NCBI GenBank assembly: GCA_019745615.1
Contig: JAIESZ010000018.1
Span: 1 to 35,173, forward strand
DNA from: Burkholderiaceae bacterium
GTDB lineage: Bacteria; Pseudomonadota; Gammaproteobacteria; Burkholderiales; Burkholderiaceae_C
Reading direction: 5' to 3'
DNA length: 35,173 bases
Positions 28,030-35,173 of the stretch are shown piece by piece. The translations under genes and the position numbers were made by a program. Position 1 is the first letter of the stretch; every line of letters starts with the position of its first letter. Under the pieces are notes generated by a model that saw only the letters and a list, made by a program, of their open reading frames with translations, did not search any database and was not told the origin of the DNA.

Positions 28030-29373
28030 TTAGAGCGTACCGTAGCTGTGCAGCCCCGACAGGAACATGTTCACGCCCAAAAAGGCAAAGGTGGTCACGG
28101 CCAAGCCCACCAGCGCCCACCAAGCCGACACGGTGCCACGCAAGCCCTTCATCAGACGCATGTGCAACCAAGCGGCATAGTTGAGCCAGACAATCAGCGC
28201 CCAAGTTTCTTTGGGATCCCAGCTCCAATAGCCGCCCCAAGCCTCAGCCGCCCACAGCGCACCCAGCACGGTGGCGATGGTAAAAAAGGCAAAGCCCACG
28301 GCAATGGCCTTGTACATCACATCATCAAGCAATTCGAGCGCTGGCAGCTTGGCAGCAATGCGTTCACGGCCAAACAAAATAGCTGCCACGATCAGCGCTG
28401 AAATCCCAAAATACACCGTCCAGTAACTGCTGCCATTTTGGCCTGCGGTGGGGCGGAACACCACCGGCTCAAAGCACAGCACCACCCCCAGCAGCCACAG
28501 CGGGGCCAGCTTGTACCAGCGCGTTTCACCAGCAGACTGTTTAATCAGGTAGGCAAAGGCCACCATCGCTGACAGGGCAAAGGTGCCATAGCCAATAAAG
28601 TTGGCCGGTACATGCAGCTTCATCCACCAGCTTTTGAGGGCGGGCACCAAGGGTTGGATTTGGTGGGCCTCACGCACCACGGCATACCAAAGCAAAAAGC
28701 CCACGGCGGCACTGACCACCAGCATGACAAAAGCGCCCAAGGCCCGCGTGCGGTACTGCTCTTCGTAATAAAGATAGAAAGTGGCAGTCATCCAGCAAAA
28801 CATCACGAACACTTCGTAGAGGTTGCTAACCGGAATATGCCCGACATCTGCCCCGACCAAATAGCTCTCATACCAGCGCACCAAGGTGCCAATCAGCGCC
28901 ATTGCCACCGCTACCCAGACCAAGCGCGAGCCAATCAAGGACATGGTGCTGCCCTCGCCCTTGGCAAACATGCCAATCCAGTAAAAAATGGTGCTCATAA
29001 AGAACAACATGCTCATCCACAGGATGGCCGACTGGCTAGACAAAAAGTATTTGAGCCAAAACACGGTATCGGCCCGCGCCAAGTTGCCTGCATCACCGTC
29101 TTGGTACAGGCTGATCGCCAGCAGCGCGCAGCCTGCCGCCACCAGCATCAGCACCCGCAAGGGCCGCCAAAACCAGCCCAGCCAAATGGTGGCAGGGATG
29201 GTGCCCAACAAAATGCCTTTTTCGTAGCCATCCATGTAGGCGGCATAGCGTTGCAAAGCAAACAGGCCGCCGCACAGCACCAAGGCGGCAAAAATCCAAT
29301 CTAAAGCGTTGCGGCGCGAGGCAAAGCTCGCATTCAGGGTAACGGTGGTGTTGGTGGCTGTCGCCGTATTCAT
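28030..29373 (-). CDS. ccsB: Cytochrome c biogenesis protein CcsB/CcsA-type (ResC)
   Basis: WAAEAWGGYWSWDPKETWALIVWLNYAAWLH (WWD tryptophan-rich motif). Confidence 0.94.
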   Translation of the reverse strand: MNTATATNTTVTLNASFASRRNALDWIFAALVLCGGLFALQRYAAYMDGYEKGILLGTIPATIWLGWFWRPLRVLMLVAAGCALLAISLYQDGDAGNLARADTVFWLKYFLSSQSAILWMSMLFFMSTIFYWIGMFAKGEGSTMSLIGSRLVWVAVAMALIGTLVRWYESYLVGADVGHIPVSNLYEVFVMFCWMTATFYLYYEEQYRTRALGAFVMLVVSAAVGFLLWYAVVREAHQIQPLVPALKSWWMKLHVPANFIGYGTFALSAMVAFAYLIKQSAGETRWYKLAPLWLLGVVLCFEPVVFRPTAGQNGSSYWTVYFGISALIVAAILFGRERIAAKLPALELLDDVMYKAIAVGFAFFTIATVLGALWAAEAWGGYWSWDPKETWALIVWLNYAAWLHMRLMKGLRGTVSAWWALVGLAVTTFAFLGVNMFLSGLHSYGTL

Positions 29374-31541
29374 TGCGTCGCTCCTGCGGGGGGTACCCCA
29401 ATGAGTTTTTCTGTCAGTTGGGCAAATTCGCGGTCGGTGTCCATCGTCTTGCGGTTGCTCGACAGCGCCATCGTGGCGTGGCTGCCGCCTTCACGCGGGG
29501 CCAACCAAACCCAGATGCGGCGTTCACGCACATAGAGCATGGCAAACACCCCCAAAATCAGCAGGGTGCAGCCCAAGTAGACGATATTTTTGCCCGGTGC
29601 CCGTGCCACTTGGAACACACTGGCCTGCACCTGCTTAAAGTCTTTGAGCTGGAACAGCAGGGGCGCAGGGTAAATCTGCACATCGCTCAAAGCCAGTACC
29701 GACTGTGTCATAAAGCCTTGGGTTTGATCGTTGGCTGGCAAAGGCGGCAACTTGGCGCGCTCCTGTGCCAACTGGGCCAGTTCAAACAGGCTGCCGTTCA
29801 AAATGCGGATCAGCACCTCACCGGCTTTGCTGCGCTCGGCTTCGGGCACGTTGGTCTCAATAAATTGCGACAGCGCAGGCAAGCCCCCCACCGGCTCGCC
29901 CGGCTTGCCGGTGCTCTCAGCCCCGGCAAACAGGCCCAACGCCCGTGCCGCTGATTGGCGCAGCTGCTCCACCACATCCGCACGCGAGGCATCTACCGCT
30001 TGGGCAGCGTAGCGGCGCACCGCCTGCTCGCGCAGAGCGGGATCATTGAGGGCAGCACGCAAGCGGATAAAACCATCCATGCTGCCTTGCTCATCGGCAG
30101 GCAAGCGCAGGTAGCGCAAGGGGGCGGAGGGGGTTTCACGCACCCCCAGCAGAAACATGGGCGCGCCCCCGGCTTCCATCTGCACGGGCAGCATGTAGTT
30201 GTGGAACTCACGCGCCTGCCCCGAAGCGTCACGCAACTTGTAGCCAATGCTGGGGCCGACATTGCGCAACACTTTTTGCGTTACGGTCTTGTTGGCAGCC
30301 CCTAAGCGGGCATCAATCGATTCGCGCAAATCCACCTTGCGCACATCCACGCCAGATTTGAGACCATCGTCACCAAAGTTCTCGATGTTAAAAACGCGCA
30401 GCGAAGTGAACTCCAGCGTTAACCGCTCACCACCGCTGGTTTTGACCAATTGTGAGCTGCCACCAATCGTACCCTGCACCTCAAACGAGGGCGCTCCTAG
30501 CGTGAGCGGCAGGGCCTGCAAGGTTACGGCAGAGCCGCCATCCTCAAAGCCAGACTGGTAAATCTCAATACCCTTGTAGCTGGCCGGGTGGTTGACCTCG
30601 ACCCGCGCCGGGGTTTGTGCACCGGTAGCTTTGTCGTGGATGATGATTTCACTGGCAAACAGCTTAGGCATGCCTGTGGAATAGTGCTCGATGATGAACT
30701 TTTTCAGCTCAATAGCAAAAGGCAACTCTTGCAGCAAGATGCCATCAGATTGGCTCAGGATGGCTGTGTCAGACTGCGTGCCCTCTGCCACCAGCAAATT
30801 GCCCCGAAAGGTGGGGTTGCGCTCGGTCAGGCGGTGCTGCTGCGGCACCGCAGCAATCAGGCCGCCGCCGGTATAGGGCTGCTTGCCCCCCCACCACATC
30901 TGCGCCCGCACCACCAAATCACCATCGAGCAGGCCACCAATACACACCAGCACGATGGCACTGTGCGCAGCAATATAGCCAAACTTGTTGGCTGCCCCCG
31001 CTTTAGCCGCCACCATCCAACCGGTACCGGGGCCAGCAGCCGTGTCGCGCTGCTGTAATTTGACCTTCCAGCCCCCCCCCACCAGCATTTGGCCAATGCG
31101 TTGCGCCTCGCTGGCGCTATCGCCGCTCAATGCAGCCTGCGCCTTATGGTGAAAGGCTGCCAGATTTTTCTCGCGGATGTTTTCTTTGTAGGTTTTGAGA
31201 TCAGCCAAAATTTTGGGCGTACTGCGGGCAATGCACAGCGAGGTACTCAACACCAAAAACGCCAAAATCAGCAAAAACCACCAAGCGCTGTACACCGCAT
31301 TGAGCTTGATAGCCAAAAACAACTCAGCCCAGAACGGCCCAAACTGGTTGACGTAATTTCCTACAGGCTCATGCTGCTTGAGCACGGTGCCAATCACCGA
31401 GGCGATGCAAATGACCGTTAACAGGGCAATGGCAAAGCGCATGGAGGCCAGCAGCTCCATACTGGTGCGCAAGGCTTGTGCGCCAGCACGGGAGCGAACG
31501 CCGGGGGAAGAATCAGACATGGGCGGAATTATGCGGGGCAA
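29370..31541 (-). CDS. resB: Cytochrome c biogenesis protein ResB
   Basis: 723 aa; SMRFAIALLTVICIASVIGTVLKQHEP; C-terminal TM and adjacent ccsB with a 4-bp overlap. Confidence 0.94.
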   Translation of the reverse strand: MPRIIPPMSDSSPGVRSRAGAQALRTSMELLASMRFAIALLTVICIASVIGTVLKQHEPVGNYVNQFGPFWAELFLAIKLNAVYSAWWFLLILAFLVLSTSLCIARSTPKILADLKTYKENIREKNLAAFHHKAQAALSGDSASEAQRIGQMLVGGGWKVKLQQRDTAAGPGTGWMVAAKAGAANKFGYIAAHSAIVLVCIGGLLDGDLVVRAQMWWGGKQPYTGGGLIAAVPQQHRLTERNPTFRGNLLVAEGTQSDTAILSQSDGILLQELPFAIELKKFIIEHYSTGMPKLFASEIIIHDKATGAQTPARVEVNHPASYKGIEIYQSGFEDGGSAVTLQALPLTLGAPSFEVQGTIGGSSQLVKTSGGERLTLEFTSLRVFNIENFGDDGLKSGVDVRKVDLRESIDARLGAANKTVTQKVLRNVGPSIGYKLRDASGQAREFHNYMLPVQMEAGGAPMFLLGVRETPSAPLRYLRLPADEQGSMDGFIRLRAALNDPALREQAVRRYAAQAVDASRADVVEQLRQSAARALGLFAGAESTGKPGEPVGGLPALSQFIETNVPEAERSKAGEVLIRILNGSLFELAQLAQERAKLPPLPANDQTQGFMTQSVLALSDVQIYPAPLLFQLKDFKQVQASVFQVARAPGKNIVYLGCTLLILGVFAMLYVRERRIWVWLAPREGGSHATMALSSNRKTMDTDREFAQLTEKLIGVPPAGATQ

Positions 31542-31582
31542 AAGTAAAACGGGCGGGCCATCTGGAGGATGGGCCCGCCCGT
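31540..31582 (-). terminator. Rho-independent terminator for cytochrome c4 gene
   Basis: ACGGGCGGGCC (31549-31559) / GGCCCGCCCGT (31572-31582), 11-bp stem; minus-strand reading followed by TTTACTTT. Confidence 0.78.
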
Positions 31583-31661
31583 CTTGGGGTCTGTGGGTGG
31601 CGCTTGGTTCCGTACTAGAGGCAGCTAAAGTGCCACGATTGCACGGCCCCAGCTTTGGGAC

Positions 31662-32279
31662 TTAGCGCAGGCCAGCAATGTAGTCGGACACGGCCTTGAT
31701 TTCGCGGTCGTTGAGCTTGGCAGCAACGCCGGTCATTTGGATGCTGTTGTTGCGCACGCCGTCGCGGAACTGCACCAGCTGGGCGGCGGTGTAATCGGCA
31801 TGTTGCCCAGCCAAGCGGGGGTATACAGAGGGGATACCAGCGCCGTTGGGGCTGTGGCAGCCAGCGCAAGCAGCAATGTTGCGCTCGGCAATACCGCCAC
31901 GGTAGATGCGTTCACCCAGCGTGACCATCGCCTTGTCTTTGGCAAAGCCAGCAGCCGCAGGCTTGGTAGCTACCCAAGCGGCAATGTTGCGCATATCGTC
32001 TTCGGTCAGGGCAGCCGCCATGCCAGACATGATGGCATTGGCGCGCTTGCCCGACTTGAACTCTTGCAATTGTTTAACCAAGTATTCGGGGTGCTGCTGT
32101 GCCAGCTTGGGGTTAGCGGCAATGGTGGAATTGCCATCAGCAGCGTGGCAGGCAGCGCAGACAGCAGCAAAGCTGGCCTCGCCTTTGACCAGATCAGGTT
32201 TGGCCGGGCCGGCAGAAAAAGCCGGAAACGCAGTAGCTGCCAGCGCGGCAGCCGTGAGCAAGGAGGCGAGCAACTTCAT
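31662..32279 (-). CDS. Cytochrome c4 (diheme class I c-type cytochrome)
   Basis: Signal peptide and two CxxCH motifs (CAACH, CAGCH). Confidence 0.94.
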   Translation of the reverse strand: MKLLASLLTAAALAATAFPAFSAGPAKPDLVKGEASFAAVCAACHAADGNSTIAANPKLAQQHPEYLVKQLQEFKSGKRANAIMSGMAAALTEDDMRNIAAWVATKPAAAGFAKDKAMVTLGERIYRGGIAERNIAACAGCHSPNGAGIPSVYPRLAGQHADYTAAQLVQFRDGVRNNSIQMTGVAAKLNDREIKAVSDYIAGLR

Positions 32280-32353
32280 ATTCAGGGTCTTGTTGGTGGT
32301 GGCGCAAAACCAGCCGATTCTACAATGCCGCTCTTACCGCCGGATTTGATTTA

Positions 32354-33097
32354 ATGACCCCCTCTGTTTCTGCGCCAGTTGTTGGCACCCCTTCGCCTGC
32401 ACCCGATGGCCGTACCGCCTTGGGCTGGATGCACACAGCACGCTTTTTGACCACTGCTGCACAACTCAACCAGTTGCCAGAGGTGGATGTACCAGAAATC
32501 GCTTTTGTGGGCCGCTCCAACGCAGGAAAATCTACCTGCATCAATACCCTGACCCAACAAAAGCAACTGGCTTTTGCCTCCAAAAAACCGGGCCGCACCC
32601 AGCACATCAACCTGTTTAGCCTAGGCCGCCAAGGCATCACCGATGCCGTGCTAGCCGACTTGCCCGGCTATGGCTACGCTGCCGTGTCGCGTTCCGACAA
32701 AATGCGCTGGCAGCAGGTGATGGTCAACTATTTGATTGAGCGCCCCAGCCTGACCGGCATTGTGCTGCTATGCGACCCGCGTTTGGGTTTAACGGAACTG
32801 GACGAAGCCCTGCTGGAAGTGGTGCGTCCACGCGTGCAAGACGGGCTGAAGTTTTTGGTGATCCTGACCAAGGCCGACAAGCTCACCCGCGCCGAACAAG
32901 CCAAGGCACTGTCGATTGCGCGCTTGCAAACTGGCGGCGGCGAGGTGCAGATGTTCTCGGCGCTGAAAAAACAGGGGGTCGAAGAAGCAGCGCTGCGCCT
33001 GTGGCACTGGGCGCACCCAGTTGCAAAAGATGCAGCAGCACCCAGCACCAATGCGCCAAGCGAGCTGCCCGAAGACGAACCGCCCGCACTGGACTAA
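32354..33097 (+). CDS. engB: Ribosome biogenesis GTPase EngB (YihA/YsxC)
   Basis: FVGRSNAGKSTCINTLTQ, DLPGYGYAAVS, TKADKL GTPase motifs. Confidence 0.95.
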   Translation: MTPSVSAPVVGTPSPAPDGRTALGWMHTARFLTTAAQLNQLPEVDVPEIAFVGRSNAGKSTCINTLTQQKQLAFASKKPGRTQHINLFSLGRQGITDAVLADLPGYGYAAVSRSDKMRWQQVMVNYLIERPSLTGIVLLCDPRLGLTELDEALLEVVRPRVQDGLKFLVILTKADKLTRAEQAKALSIARLQTGGGEVQMFSALKKQGVEEAALRLWHWAHPVAKDAAAPSTNAPSELPEDEPPALD

Positions 33098-33102
33098 AGC
33101 GC

Positions 33103-33678
33103 TCACTTCTGCCGTGGCACCCGCCCCATCAAATAAAACTCAGGGTTAGGCTGCATTCCGGTAAAGCTGGCCATGCGGTTGCTCAGGCCAAAAAAGGCCG
33201 TGATGGCGGCAATGTCCCAGATGTCTTCATCGTCCAGACCGTGGGCGTGCAAGGCCGTGAAGTCAGCGTCCTCAATTTCGTGCGAGCGCTGGCAGACCTT
33301 CATGGCAAAGTCCAAAATAGCCCGCTGGCGCGGCGTGATGTCCGCTTTGCGGTAGTTCACGGCCACTTGGTCAGCCAACAGCGGCTGCTTTTCGTAAATA
33401 CGCAAAATAGCGCCGTGGGCCACCACACAGTACAGGCATTGGTTCACGGCACTGGTGGCCGTCACAATCATTTCGCGCTCGCCTTTGCTCAGGCTGCCGT
33501 CCTCCTTGAGCATCAGGGCATCGTGGTAAGCAAAAAAGGCGCGCCATTCTGCGGGGCGGCGGGCCAGTGCCAAAAATACATTGGGAATGAATCCGGCTTT
33601 TTCTTGCACTTCCAGCACTTTGGCGCGGATGTCTTCAGGCAGGGTATTGAGGTCAGGGAAAGGGTAGCGTGGTTGCAT
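33103..33678 (-). CDS. AhpD-like / carboxymuconolactone decarboxylase-family peroxidase-related protein
   Basis: NQCLYCVVAHGAILR (CxxC...H) core; YAMKVCQRSHEI-like segments. Confidence 0.87.
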   Translation of the reverse strand: MQPRYPFPDLNTLPEDIRAKVLEVQEKAGFIPNVFLALARRPAEWRAFFAYHDALMLKEDGSLSKGEREMIVTATSAVNQCLYCVVAHGAILRIYEKQPLLADQVAVNYRKADITPRQRAILDFAMKVCQRSHEIEDADFTALHAHGLDDEDIWDIAAITAFFGLSNRMASFTGMQPNPEFYLMGRVPRQK

Positions 33679-33736
33679 CGGGTGTCTCCGGTGATGGCTG
33701 GTTGTTGGTGGTTGCCATGTTAGCCAATGCTACGTA

Positions 33737-34279
33737 TCAGCCCGCCACCAGCTTGTGGACTAAATCGGCAGCGGTAGAAGCGCCGTATTTGCGCATCAGC
33801 CGGGCACGGTAAATTTCTACCGTGCGGTGGCTAATACCCAAGGCTTTGCCGATTTCTTTCGAGGTCAGGCCCTCTAGCAAGCGGGCGGCCACTTCGCGCT
33901 CTCGGCCTGTCAGATCGGCCTTGACCGGGCGCTGCGCGCTCATGTCCTCAAAGCTCCAAATGCCCGATTCGTGTGGTGCCTGCCGGTTTACCGCCCGTCC
34001 CGACACTTGGCACCAAAACATCTCACCACTCAAGCGGCGCATGATGCGGCTATCGGAGTAATAGCCCTTGGCATTGAGGATGGGCACCAGCCGCTCGCCA
34101 ATACGCTCGTACTCATCGGCACTGGGGTAAAGCAGCCGGAACGACTGCCCCATGAGTACCTCACGCGAGGCACCAAACATCTCGCAAAAGTGGCGGTTGC
34201 AATCGACCATGATGCGCTGGCGCGACAGCACTAGCCCCACTGGAGCCATATCAAAAGCAAGGCGGTAATCAACATCCAT
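33737..34279 (-). CDS. PAS-domain LuxR-family transcriptional regulator
   Basis: N-terminal PAS-like domain and C-terminal [45 protein letters not shown] (LuxR HTH); ATG chosen at 34279. Confidence 0.9.
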   Translation of the reverse strand: MDVDYRLAFDMAPVGLVLSRQRIMVDCNRHFCEMFGASREVLMGQSFRLLYPSADEYERIGERLVPILNAKGYYSDSRIMRRLSGEMFWCQVSGRAVNRQAPHESGIWSFEDMSAQRPVKADLTGREREVAARLLEGLTSKEIGKALGISHRTVEIYRARLMRKYGASTAADLVHKLVAG

Positions 34280-34313
34280 AAGGGGTAACAAGGCAGGGGA
34301 AGTCTTTAGGGGT

Positions 34314-34337
34314 TACTACGTAACAGATTACGTAGTA
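34314..34337. promoter_or_regulatory. Perfect 24-bp palindrome TACTACGTAA-CAGA-TTACGTAGTA, candidate LuxR-type operator
   Basis: 10-bp arms exact reverse complements with 4-nt spacer, located in the divergent PAS-LuxR / scoA intergenic region. Confidence 0.75.
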
Positions 34338-34367
34338 TCTTCCACCATCTATCTCAAGGAGACTGTT

Positions 34368-35072
34368 GTGAACAAAGTGTTTCCCTCCGCTGCTGCCGCC
34401 CTCGAAGGCGTGGTGGCCGATGGCCAACTGATTGCCGTGGGTGGTTTTGGCCTGTGCGGTATTCCAGAAGCGTTGATTGATGCGCTGCGCGATTCGGGCG
34501 TCAAAGACCTGACCGTGATTTCTAACAATGCGGGTGTCGATGGCTTTGGCTTGGGCAAGCTGCTAGAAACACGCCAGATCAAAAAAATGATCTCCTCTTA
34601 TGTGGGTGAGAACAAAGAGTTTGAGCGCCAATACTTGGCAGGCGAGCTGGAGCTGGAATTTACCCCCCAAGGCACGCTGGCCGAAAAGCTGCGCGCCGGT
34701 GGTGCGGGCATTCCGGCCTTCTTTACCAAAACCGGCGTGGGCACGCTGGTGGCCGAAGGCAAAGAGCTGCGCGAGTTTGACGGTGAGACCTACGTCATGG
34801 AGCGCTCCTTGCTGCCCGAAGTGGCCCTGATTAAGGCCGACGTGGCCGATATGTCGGGCAACCTGCGCTTTAACCTGACGGCACGCAACTTCAACCCGGC
34901 AGCAGCCACGGCAGGCAAGATCTGCATTGTGGAGGTGGAGCGCATTGTGGCCACCGGCGAGATCGCCCCCGATGATGTGCATCTGCCCGGCATTTACGTG
35001 CATCGCATTGTTCACAACCCGACGCCTGAAAAGCGCATCGAAAAGCGCACCCTGCGCGACCGCAAAGTTTGA
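34368..35072 (+). CDS. scoA: 3-oxoacid CoA-transferase subunit A
   Basis: [60 protein letters not shown] start with AAGGAGA-like RBS. Confidence 0.93.
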   Translation: MNKVFPSAAAALEGVVADGQLIAVGGFGLCGIPEALIDALRDSGVKDLTVISNNAGVDGFGLGKLLETRQIKKMISSYVGENKEFERQYLAGELELEFTPQGTLAEKLRAGGAGIPAFFTKTGVGTLVAEGKELREFDGETYVMERSLLPEVALIKADVADMSGNLRFNLTARNFNPAAATAGKICIVEVERIVATGEIAPDDVHLPGIYVHRIVHNPTPEKRIEKRTLRDRKV

Positions 35073-35084
35073 GGAGACACCATC

Positions 35085-35173
35085 ATGGCCTGGACACAAG
35101 ACCAAATGGCTGCGCGTGCTGCGCAGGAACTGCAAGACGGCTTTTACGTCAATCTGGGCATCGGCATCCCGAC
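35085..35173 (+). CDS. scoB: 3-oxoacid CoA-transferase subunit B, 5' end only
   Basis: Hand translation [29 protein letters not shown]..., directly after scoA; truncated by window end. Confidence 0.9.
   Translation, partial: MAWTQDQMAARAAQELQDGFYVNLGIGIP

Noticed and set aside
28013-28240. N-terminal extension of the GGDEF ORF
   Set aside because: Overlaps ccsB; a signal-peptide start (MRRCLLLILLW) is available at 28012.
1-35173. CRISPR array, tRNA/rRNA genes, prophage or restriction-modification/defence cluster
   Set aside because: No regularly spaced direct repeats, cloverleaf-like sequence, phage structural genes or defence genes were recognised on reading; the only mobile-element traces are the two IS3 remnants.

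Overview
The window looks like a roughly 35 kb stretch of a betaproteobacterial chromosome, probably Comamonadaceae/Burkholderiales, judged from gene content and neighbourhood only. Most of it is ordinary core genome: mrcA (3' part), cyaY, lptM-like, lysA, an ODP/MBL-fold protein, tctA/tctB, a GspE/PilB-type ATPase, a spermidine-synthase-like protein, a GAF protein, tatD, lolD/lolC, a SulP transporter, a PGM-like protein, recJ, a YqhA-family protein, an MCP, a PHP phosphatase, a YciO/Sua5 protein, an M50 protease, trpS, a 7TM-DISM GGDEF protein, ccsB/resB, cytochrome c4, engB, an AhpD-like protein, a PAS-LuxR regulator, scoA and the start of scoB. The clearest accessory region is about 10.63-13.56 kb. 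It holds a secreted CotH-kinase-family gene between two inverted, degenerate IS3-family transposase (orfB) remnants. Both remnants carry the same in-frame TAG. The block lies between lolCD and tatD, which are co-oriented and may once have been one operon. Other points of interest are a perfect 24-bp palindrome (TACTACGTAA-CAGA-TTACGTAGTA) between the divergent PAS-LuxR gene and scoAB, an MCP ending in a CheR-docking-like DWESF, a stand-alone ODP-like di-iron protein, TctAB without TctC, and several hairpin terminators. No tRNA, rRNA or CRISPR array was recognised.
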